64,000 bases of DNA from Faecalicatena contorta (GTDB lineage Bacteria > Bacillota > Clostridia > Lachnospirales > Lachnospiraceae), in NCBI RefSeq assembly GCF_039521745.1, contig NZ_BAAACT010000038.1. One strand, given 5' to 3'. Numbering within the stretch: position 1 is the first letter of the stretch; each line of letters opens with the position of its first letter. Positions 50,595 to 57,439 of this stretch are shown piece after piece. Position numbers and translations under genes: made by a program. Under the pieces are notes generated by a model, which saw only the letters and a program-made list of their open reading frames with translations, was not told the DNA's origin and did not search any database.

Positions 50595-52001
50595 TCACTT
50601 TCCATTTTTCTTATCATCCATCTCCGGACAAGCAGGCCTTATGCCGATTTCCAGGCAGACACAGGCTCCCTTATGGGTGCCTGCGTTGCCAAGGGTGAGC
50701 CTTCCACCCTGTTGTTTTGCGAAGGACTGGACTATGAACAGTCCCATGCCGTAATGGCTTTTGGAATTCCGGCTTTTATCGCCCTGATAAAACTGTTCCG
50801 GTCCCCGCCGGATATCTTCCTCCGTAAAACCAGGGCCGCTGTCCTCAATCCGAAAACAAAGCCTGTCCTCTTCTTCGTACAGTTTGATGGTGATATTTCC
50901 ACCCTTGGGCGTGTATTCCACTGCGTTGTCCAGCAGATTTTCCCAGGCGCGCAAGAGCATCTGCCTGTCACTAATAATATAGTCTGAAATCAGAGAAATT
51001 ACAACCTCTAAGTTCCGTCCGAATGCAGATGCCACGACTCTTGCATTTTCAGCAAAGGATTCGGCAAGTCCCCGGATTGCCACGGTTTCTTCCAACAGCT
51101 TAACGGCGCCGTCAGATTTCAGCATTTCCTGCAGGATGCAGATATACTGCTCTATTCTGTCCGTCTCCTGCAGAATATATTCCTGGCATTCCCTGCTCTC
51201 CTCAAGCGACTCCGCTTCGCAGGACAGCTGGGTGTTACCCCTTATGACGGTCAGCGGAGTTTTAATGTCGTGGGCCAGCGCGCGGATCTGCTGGCGTCTG
51301 TTCTCTTCCATTTCCCACTGCTGCTTAAGAGATGCCTCCAGGGCCTCTTTCATTTTCACAAGAGACTCCATAACTTCATCTATCTCGACAATCCTGGAAT
51401 CCGGCTTTTCGAAATCCAGGTTTTGAAGTTTGACCTTTTCCGTCACCAGCTTGACCGCTTCCAGTTCCCTGCGTATCACATTGCCGAAACGCCGGATCAA
51501 CAGAACGGACTGTATGAAAAACAGGATTATAAATAAAAGAAATAGGCCCTCCGGTACCCCCGGCAGTATTTTTTTAAGTAACGGATTTGTGAACTCCGCT
51601 CTTAATTGATAGACCGCCAGGCAAACTTCTCCATCCCGTGGAAAATATTTCAGATACCCTAAGGCGCCGTCACCGCCCCCGCCTCTTTTGTACTCTTTCC
51701 ACACCTTTTCCTGTGAACTCTGCCTCAAGTTTCCGTACAGAAATGTACCGTCTTCGCTGTACACTCCATAATGACAATTGTCCGGTATCATTTCTTTTGT
51801 CACAATATCGGCTTCCTGTATCTCTGTGCGCCGCCTTTCCAGCGCCACTTCACTGTAATTAGCCGGCAGTACTGCGCCTGCCGCACTTAAAACGCCAAAC
51901 ATGATTACGCATATCAAGAAAAGGCCTGCTGTCATCAGACAGAACCAGACCAAAAACCTCCGAAATATAGACTGTACTGTTACCTTGCGTTTCATTTCCA
52001 T
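50595..52001 (-). CDS. Sensor histidine kinase, SpaK/NisK-like
   Basis: A 468-aa membrane kinase. Two helices (about 15-40 and 150-172) flank an extracellular sensor of about 110 residues; then a HAMP-like linker, H-box IRALAHDIKTPLTVIRGN, N-box RAWENLLDNAVEYTP, G1 IEDSGPGFTEEDI and G2 YGMGLFIVQSF. This layout is that of kinases controlling lantibiotic immunity operons. It overlaps the response regulator by 10 bp. The likely target is the ABC operon at 53.5-55.7 kb on the same strand. Confidence 0.92.
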   Translation of the reverse strand: MEMKRKVTVQSIFRRFLVWFCLMTAGLFLICVIMFGVLSAAGAVLPANYSEVALERRRTEIQEADIVTKEMIPDNCHYGVYSEDGTFLYGNLRQSSQEKVWKEYKRGGGGDGALGYLKYFPRDGEVCLAVYQLRAEFTNPLLKKILPGVPEGLFLLFIILFFIQSVLLIRRFGNVIRRELEAVKLVTEKVKLQNLDFEKPDSRIVEIDEVMESLVKMKEALEASLKQQWEMEENRRQQIRALAHDIKTPLTVIRGNTQLSCEAESLEESRECQEYILQETDRIEQYICILQEMLKSDGAVKLLEETVAIRGLAESFAENARVVASAFGRNLEVVISLISDYIISDRQMLLRAWENLLDNAVEYTPKGGNITIKLYEEEDRLCFRIEDSGPGFTEEDIRRGPEQFYQGDKSRNSKSHYGMGLFIVQSFAKQQGGRLTLGNAGTHKGACVCLEIGIRPACPEMDDKKNGK

Positions 52002-52651
52002 TTATATCCAATCCCCCATACTGTCTCAATGGGCTCCCTGCCGGCCCGAGAAAATTTAGCGCGGATGTTTTTTACATGCTCCGTAATTGCTGATACGTCC
52101 CCATCCTTGTCATACCCGAATATGCGCTCATAGATCTGTTCCTTAGAAAACATCTGCCCATGGTTCATTGCCAGAAACTCACTGATCTCATATTCGCTTT
52201 TTGTAAGGGGCACGCGGCATTCCCCAACTCCGGCAGTTTTTCCCGCCAGATCGAAGCGCACACCTGACACCTCCGCCGTATGCCTCTTCTCCCGCTTTTC
52301 TCTGCGCAGATGGGCCTGTACCCGTGCCCGCAGTTCCCCGATCCCAAAGGGCTTTATTATATAATCGTCTCCGCCCGATGCAAGCCCGTACATAATACTG
52401 TTTTCGTCTGTCTTTGCCGTCAGGAAAAGAATCGGGCTGTCGACCTGGCTGCGGATCTTTTTCACAAATGTGATGCCATCCGTTCCCGGCATCATGATAT
52501 CCAGCAAAAGCAGGTCATATTGGTTCAGGTTTTCTATTATAATCTCATCCGCACAGTTTAAGGTTGTCACACAGTGCCCCTCCTTTTCCAGAGCCCTCCG
52601 TATTAGATTCCGTATTGCCGGCTCATCGTCTACCGCAAGAATTTTGGCCAT
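51992..52651 (-). CDS. OmpR-family response regulator, SpaR-like
   Basis: A 219-aa regulator: receiver (ILAVDDEPAIRNLIRRALE, acceptor Asp in LLLLDIMMPGTDG near residue 49, Lys in DYIIKPFGIGEL) and winged helix (LTKSEYEISEFLAMNHGQMF, GYDKDGDVSAITEHVKNIRAKF, WGIGYKW). The start at MAKILAVDDE has AAAGGGG at 9 nt; a longer frame to 52,729 lacks one. Paired with the kinase downstream. Direct repeats before the ABC ATPase gene (55.74-55.79 kb) are its candidate binding sites. Confidence 0.93.
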   Translation of the reverse strand: MAKILAVDDEPAIRNLIRRALEKEGHCVTTLNCADEIIIENLNQYDLLLLDIMMPGTDGITFVKKIRSQVDSPILFLTAKTDENSIMYGLASGGDDYIIKPFGIGELRARVQAHLRREKREKRHTAEVSGVRFDLAGKTAGVGECRVPLTKSEYEISEFLAMNHGQMFSKEQIYERIFGYDKDGDVSAITEHVKNIRAKFSRAGREPIETVWGIGYKWK

Positions 52652-52740
52652 CCACTCCATCCCCTTTCTCATGTTTTTAAATATTTTCTCTGCCCTCCAC
52701 AGTCTGGACAGCGGACAAAAACTTTCCATATTATTTCATA

Positions 52741-52806
52741 CTTTGTTCTGCAGCTTTGCTGCAGAACCGCCCGCAGGGCATGAATTACGGGGTGTCCTAT
52801 AGGTAT
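52741..52806 (+). repeat. Family 3 palindromic repeat
   Basis: TTCTGCAGC-TTT-GCTGCAGAA hairpin, then CCCGCAGGGCATGAATTACG and GGGTGTCCT. Compared with the copy at 31.76-31.82 kb the first hairpin has changed on both sides (GCAG/CTGC for GCGG/CCGC), which keeps pairing. Lies just upstream of the Imm-5-like gene promoter and before the response regulator gene. Translations containing RTPRNSCPAG come from this repeat, not from a gene. Confidence 0.75.
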
Positions 52807-52826
52807 AACTTAACTGCTCATAAATA

Positions 52827-52855
52827 TTGTCTTTTGCGCCTGGAAATGGTATACT
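52827..52855 (+). promoter_or_regulatory. Promoter of Imm-5-like gene
   Basis: TTGTCT (52,827-52,832), 17-bp spacer, TATACT (52,850-52,855) with TGG extension. Confidence 0.65.
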
Positions 52856-52888
52856 CTCTACAATCAATCCCAAGGAGGGCCAAATATA

Positions 52889-53422
52889 ATGGCGAAACCT
52901 ACACTTAGAAAAATGCTGGGCCATGCAGATGATCCCGTTATCAACGCTCTGATGCGGGTCATAGAAACTCAATCAAAAACGACGCTTGTTAACTGGTGCA
53001 TCCGCTATGCCCAGGAATATTTTCTTCCCATTTACGAAGAGACATTTCCCACAGACCGGCGTCCCCGCGCCGCCCTGGAAGCTTCAGCGGGCTGGCTGAA
53101 TAAAGTCTTAAAACCGACCGATGCCAAAAAAATCATACGGGAAGCCGCGGCCGCTGCGAAAGAGGCAGAAGACTATCCCCAAGCCCAGGCCGCAGCACGC
53201 GCTGTTTCCGTGGCCGCCTCCGTAATCTCCACTCCCACCGGTGCGCTTGGTATGACATTCTACGGAGCCGCTGCGATCGTCTACCACAGGGCCGGGCTTT
53301 TGGAATCCCCGGAGGTTTATGATCAGCTGGCAGAAAAAGAATTTTCTAAAATGCTAGCCTCCCTGCAGAAAGCCGCGGTTCCCGATGAACCGGATCCCGT
53401 AAAAATAAACTGGAACTGCTGA
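52889..53422 (+). CDS. Imm-5-like putative immunity protein
   Basis: A 177-aa all-helical protein that resembles the Imm-5-like family of putative immunity proteins: NWCIRYAQEYFLPIYEETFP, DRRPRAALEASAGWL, and the Ala-rich helices AQAAARAVSVAASVIS and GALGMTFYGAAAIVYHRAG. No signal peptide, so cytosolic. Good GGAGGG ribosome binding site and its own promoter. It is inserted, in the opposite direction, between the lantibiotic-type ABC genes and their two-component system. No toxin gene is adjacent. Family assignment is by pattern memory. Confidence 0.7.
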   Translation: MAKPTLRKMLGHADDPVINALMRVIETQSKTTLVNWCIRYAQEYFLPIYEETFPTDRRPRAALEASAGWLNKVLKPTDAKKIIREAAAAAKEAEDYPQAQAAARAVSVAASVISTPTGALGMTFYGAAAIVYHRAGLLESPEVYDQLAEKEFSKMLASLQKAAVPDEPDPVKINWNC

Positions 53423-53471
53423 TACATGGGGCTGCTTTTGTCTCCAGGATGGAAGATATCTTAACACACCC

Positions 53472-54221
53472 CTAATCTTCCATCCGTTTTCCTTCGTAAT
53501 AGTGAAACCAGAGATATGTCAGCAGTATTCCTGCAATGGTGATTCCCGCCATCACGATTCCTCCTGTTTTCATCTGGGACTCTGCCAGTGCCCAAGCCGC
53601 GGAATCCATACCTGCTGCACGCTGTACATACAATCCCGTGAAACGGCCCGCCCAGGCACACGGGATCCACTGCCAGATCCCATCTCCAAGCCCGGTCATC
53701 AGTATCGCGGCCAGCAGGCTTTCCACAATTCCGGTCCCTATGCTAATGCCTTTTGAAAACCGCAGACCTAAAAACAAATGAAGGCAGTAAGTGAATATCT
53801 GGCTGATCCAGATCAGTCCTGTCACCGTTATATAAAACATCTCCGGTACGGCAGTCCGTTCAATAAACAAATAATATCCGGCGCCAAAACCGCCAATTGT
53901 CACTAGCACTGCTGCCAGGTTCCAGAGCAGTAATGTACAAAGTTTCGCGGACAGATTCGCTGTCCTTCGCTGTCCTGTCCCTAAAAGATTTTGAAGATGC
54001 CCTGCCTGTTTTTCCTGGTCCGCCGCAAGTCCGCAGATAAACCCTACAAGTGTCGGGCATACAACAGACACCACTTCCACATAGCCCGAGATCTTTCCCC
54101 AGCTGCTCCACCCTGAGATACGGTAGTAAAAAAGAAATATAACGATTCCCGTCAGCGGCATAATGACATGGAGCCACAATATCCATGTTCTTCGCAGCTT
54201 TACCAATTCAGCACACAGCAT
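53472..54221 (-). CDS. Lantibiotic immunity ABC permease, MutG/SpaG-like
   Basis: A 249-aa membrane protein with six helices (about 14-34, 50-70, 100-125, 135-160, 165-185, 220-242). MLCAELVKLRRTWILWLHVIM and DQEKQAGHLQNLLG are typical of the MutG/EpiG class. The start at 54,221 follows GGGGGGG; longer frames run into the broken partner gene. It should pair with the MutE-like permease, which is interrupted, so the transporter may be non-functional or run as a MutG homodimer. Confidence 0.85.
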   Translation of the reverse strand: MLCAELVKLRRTWILWLHVIMPLTGIVIFLFYYRISGWSSWGKISGYVEVVSVVCPTLVGFICGLAADQEKQAGHLQNLLGTGQRRTANLSAKLCTLLLWNLAAVLVTIGGFGAGYYLFIERTAVPEMFYITVTGLIWISQIFTYCLHLFLGLRFSKGISIGTGIVESLLAAILMTGLGDGIWQWIPCAWAGRFTGLYVQRAAGMDSAAWALAESQMKTGGIVMAGITIAGILLTYLWFHYYEGKRMED

Positions 54222-54244
54222 CTGACCCCCCCTGTTCTTCTGTT

Positions 54245-55021
54245 TCAGCTTTCCCATCCTTTTCGCCCCTTTCCTGCATACCAGCCGGCCGTCAAGGCCC
54301 AGACTCCCAAAAACAGCGCCACAGAAATGCAGACTCCCAGAGGGATGACTGTTATCTTTAATACTTCCGGGAAAAAGGTCTGGCTGCCCGGTTCCGCCGG
54401 CAGCCCATTCGGGAGGATTTTCAGAATCGGACACATCAGGCGGCTGATATAAGTAAATGGATTCACCACCCACCATTTTGTCAGAGCGCCCAGAATTCCC
54501 AGCCCTATATTACCTGCCAGGCCCAGAAGTATTCCTGCGGCAAATCCCAGCGACTGGTTCACAAACAGTCAGAGCGGGATCTGCCACAAACTAAGCACAA
54601 TCCATAGGACAGCTGCCGCAAGGCCGGCCAGCCCTGAGATCTCTCTGGCGCCGCCAAAAACCAGAAGACGGCTGACCACTTCCTGTACACAGAATAAGAT
54701 CAGAACGGCAAGTACAAGCGTTTTCAGGCTGTATAAGATCTTCGCGCTCCATAAAGTCTTCATGTTTATCGGCAGTGCACCCATAGCCCTATTCTTCATC
54801 TTCCTTTCCCGCTGGCCTGCAAATGCCGTGCTAAGAAGCAGCAGCATAGGGAAAAACGTTGTATACCACCAATTATACTGATTCATTTGGTAATACCTGC
54901 CGTCCTGCCCTGAAAAAACAAATGACAACAAAATGCTAAAAAGAGGTACCAGCCAAAAAAGCCTGGACGCCACGGTATGTCTGTTCTTTAGATTCTCCGA
55001 TTTCACATATGCTAACAACAT
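54245..55021 (-). pseudogene. Lantibiotic immunity permease, MutE/SpaE-like, in-frame TGA
   Basis: One 258-codon frame split by a single TGA at 54,571-54,569: ...VLWIVLSLWQIPL-TGA-LFVNQSLGFAAGILL... Reading on in the same frame gives the expected six-helix MutE/EpiE permease (MLLAYVKSENLKNRHTVASR at the start, FGGAREISGL, then a normal C-terminal half). No frameshift is needed. Members of this family have a Cys or another hydrophobic residue around here, so a TGC/TGG to TGA change is the simplest explanation. It overlaps the ATPase gene by 10 bp. A GTG three codons after the TGA could restart translation. Confidence 0.8.
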
Positions 55022-55725
55022 GCCTCAAGCCCCCTGTTCTTTTTGACCACATCCGTAAACAGGCCTTCCAGGTCCTTTCCCTGCTTCATGCCGCCCTGAT
55101 ATCCCAGAACGCCCCCCGATATGATCCCGATATAATCGGCGACCTGCTCGACCTCGCTTAATATGTGGCTGGAAACGATAACAGTGATTCCTTCATCGGA
55201 AAAATCCCGTATCATATTTCTGAGTTCCTGAATGCCAAACGGATCCAGCCCGTTGGCTGGTTCATCCAAAATCAGAAGGCTGGGTTTATTAAGAAGCGCC
55301 GCCGCAATCCCCAGACGCTGTTTCATTCCCATAGAAAACTGTCCTGCCCGCTTCTTCCCCGTATTTTTTAAATCAACGATTTCCAGGACCTCGTCTATTC
55401 TTTTCTTCGGAAGCCCCAGCAGAAGGGTGCGTACCTCCAGGTTCTCCCGTGCCGTCAGATTGTCATACAGCGGGGGCTGCTCAATCAGCGCTCCCGTTCT
55501 GTTCAGATCCTTCCGGCTCCATGGCTTTCCCCTAAAAAAGATCTCTCCTTCATCCGGGCGCATCATGCCCGAAAACATTTTCATCAATGTGGACTTACCG
55601 GCGCCGTTTGGCCCCAGAAGCCCATATACGCAGCCTTTTGGCACCATCAGAGATACCTGGTTCAACACAACCTGACGGCCAAACCTCTTGCAAATTCCCT
55701 TTGTTTCCAAAATCATTTCATTCAT
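55012..55725 (-). CDS. Lantibiotic immunity ABC ATP-binding protein, MutF/BcrA-like
   Basis: A 237-aa ATPase of the BcrA/SpaF class that exports or expels membrane-active peptides. Walker A GLLGPNGAGKSTLMKMF, Q-loop LIEQPPLYDNLT (the Glu-for-Gln E-loop typical of lantibiotic immunity ATPases), signature FSMGMKQRLGIAAAL, Walker B LLILDEPANGLDPFG and H-loop VSSHILSEVEQ. First gene of the ABC operon, with AAGGAGG before its start and direct repeats in the promoter. No lanthipeptide biosynthesis genes are present, so it would serve resistance to peptides made by others. Confidence 0.93.
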   Translation of the reverse strand: MNEMILETKGICKRFGRQVVLNQVSLMVPKGCVYGLLGPNGAGKSTLMKMFSGMMRPDEGEIFFRGKPWSRKDLNRTGALIEQPPLYDNLTARENLEVRTLLLGLPKKRIDEVLEIVDLKNTGKKRAGQFSMGMKQRLGIAAALLNKPSLLILDEPANGLDPFGIQELRNMIRDFSDEGITVIVSSHILSEVEQVADYIGIISGGVLGYQGGMKQGKDLEGLFTDVVKKNRGLEACC

Positions 55726-55742
55726 TTTAAAACCTCCTTGTC

Positions 55743-55785
55743 TATAAGGACATTCTAAAAGACAATTATAAGGAATTTATAAGGG
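55743..55785 (-). promoter_or_regulatory. ABC operon promoter with direct repeats
   Basis: Plus-strand reading: TTATAAGGA (55,766-55,774) and TTATAAGGG (55,777-55,785) repeat with an 11-bp period, and TATAAGGA recurs at 55,743. TATAAT (minus, 55,770-55,765) is the -10 box; no consensus -35. Eleven-bp direct repeats fit OmpR-class regulators such as SpaR. Confidence 0.5.
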
Positions 55786-55835
55786 AAATAAATATTTTAT
55801 ATTGTAACATAAACTAAAAAATGTGGATACCCGGG

Positions 55836-55863
55836 TTGCGTATTTTTCCTTTTATGGTAGAAT
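55836..55863 (+). promoter_or_regulatory. Promoter of flavodiiron protein gene
   Basis: TTGCGT (55,836-55,841), 16-bp spacer, TAGAAT (55,858-55,863) with TGG extension. The leader of about 155 nt up to the gene shows no structure I recognise. Confidence 0.55.
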
Positions 55864-56025
55864 AGTGACGGAAGACAATTTTCTGCCACATATTCAGTGA
55901 ATCTATTTCTATTAAAAACACATAACGAACTGAGGACAAACTTCCCCGGTATCTGCAGCCGGACGGCCATACCTGCACATCTGCCCGGTTCACTGCCTGG
56001 GGGAATATAAAAAGGAGGATCACAT

Positions 56026-57237
56026 ATGTACTGTTTTAGAAAAGTAACCGATGACTTATACTGGGTAGGCGGAAGCGACCGCCGCCTGGAGCTGTTTGAA
56101 AACATTTTCCCCATCCCGAACGGTGTTTCCTATAACTCTTACCTGCTGATGGACGAGAAGACCGTTCTCTTTGACACCGTAGACGCTTCTATCGGAAGGC
56201 AGTTTCTGGAAAATGTAGAAGCAGTTCTCGACGGAAGAACCCTGGACTATCTGGTTGTGAATCACATGGAACCGGATCACTGTTCCCTTATCGCAGAACT
56301 GGCGCTGCGCTATCCTAAAATGCAGATTATCGGTAATGCCAAAACATTCCCCATGATCGGCCAGTTTTATGATATGGACTTAGAAGGCAGGAAAATCATC
56401 ATCAAAGAAGGGGATACCTTTTCCAGTGGTACACACACCCTTCATTTTGTGATGGCTCCAATGGTACACTGGCCGGAGGCAATGATGACTTATGACGAGG
56501 CCGACAAGGTTCTGTTCTCTGCAGATGCCTTCGGAACCTTCGGCGCTCTTGGAGGCACGATTTTCAATGATGAAATCGACTTCGACAGAGACTGGCTGGA
56601 TGATGCCCGCAGGTATTATACCAACATCGTGGGCAAGTACGGCGTTCAGGTCCAGAATGTACTGAAAAAAGCCGCTGCGCTGGACATCCGGTATATCTGC
56701 TCACTCCATGGACCTGTCTGGAGAAGCAATCTGGATTATATCATTGGAAAATATAATATCTGGAGCACATATGAGCCGGAAGTCCGTGGCGTTATGATCG
56801 CCTATGCTTCCATGTACGGCAATACGGAAAATGCTGCCAATGTACTGGCTGTCAAGCTTGCCGACGCGGGCGTGAAGAACATGGTTGTCCATGACATTTC
56901 CCGCACCCATGTTTCCCAGCTGATATCCGACAGCTTCAAATACAGCCACCTTGTGCTTGCCTCCCCTACTTATAACGGCGGGGTATACCCTGTCATGGCC
57001 AATTATCTGGATGACATGAAGGCGCTGAATGTGCAGAACCGTACGGTCGCTGTGCTTGGCAACGGAACCTGGGCTCCGATGTCTGCTAAACTCATGGAAG
57101 CGAAGATCGGTGAGATGAAGAATATGACGATCCTGACGGAAAACTTTGCAATGAAATCATCACTAAAGGATTCACAGATGGAAGAGATGAATGTTTTAGC
57201 TGCAAGACTTGCAAAAGAGATTCTCGGAAACGAGTAG
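56026..57237 (+). CDS. Flavodiiron protein, FprA family
   Basis: A 403-aa A-type flavoprotein that reduces oxygen to water or nitric oxide to nitrous oxide, protecting anaerobes. The N-terminal metallo-beta-lactamase domain has the di-iron ligands NHMEPDHC (His80, Glu82, Asp84, His85), MVHWPEAMMTYD, SADAFGTFGAL and SLHGPVWR; the flavodoxin domain begins near 255 with IAYASMYGNTENAAN. Full length. Electrons would come from a rubredoxin or NADH oxidoreductase, neither of which is adjacent. AAAAAGGAGG ribosome binding site. Converges with the YfhO gene. Confidence 0.96.
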   Translation: MYCFRKVTDDLYWVGGSDRRLELFENIFPIPNGVSYNSYLLMDEKTVLFDTVDASIGRQFLENVEAVLDGRTLDYLVVNHMEPDHCSLIAELALRYPKMQIIGNAKTFPMIGQFYDMDLEGRKIIIKEGDTFSSGTHTLHFVMAPMVHWPEAMMTYDEADKVLFSADAFGTFGALGGTIFNDEIDFDRDWLDDARRYYTNIVGKYGVQVQNVLKKAAALDIRYICSLHGPVWRSNLDYIIGKYNIWSTYEPEVRGVMIAYASMYGNTENAANVLAVKLADAGVKNMVVHDISRTHVSQLISDSFKYSHLVLASPTYNGGVYPVMANYLDDMKALNVQNRTVAVLGNGTWAPMSAKLMEAKIGEMKNMTILTENFAMKSSLKDSQMEEMNVLAARLAKEILGNE

Positions 57238-57239
57238 TT

Positions 57240-57435
57240 CAGACTGGTACATCGTATCATAATTAACTGCCATATAAGCCGGCCTGAATTTACGATAGCA
57301 CTGCCACTTAAGCAGAGATTAATTTTCGAGGGTACTGCTCCCCAAACGCAGGCGTAGTGGTATACGCTGAAGTTTGTGGAGCAGTGCTGCCGGAAATTTA
57401 AGTATACGATCGGTGCTGTACAATTCAAATATTCC
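57240..57435. repeat. Nested palindrome between convergent genes
   Basis: ACTGCTCCCCAAAC (57,334-57,347) pairs with GTTTGTGGAGCAGT (57,372-57,385), and ATCGTAT near 57,254 with ATACGAT near 57,403; GTAC ends bound the region. It is not one of the other repeat families. It may end transcription from both sides, but no T-run is evident. Confidence 0.45.
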
Positions 57436-57439
57436 TCTC

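Noticed and set aside
54569..54571. TGA in the MutE-like gene as selenocysteine codon
   Set aside because: The position is within a membrane permease with no redox role and I see no selenocysteine-type context; mutation or base error is simpler.
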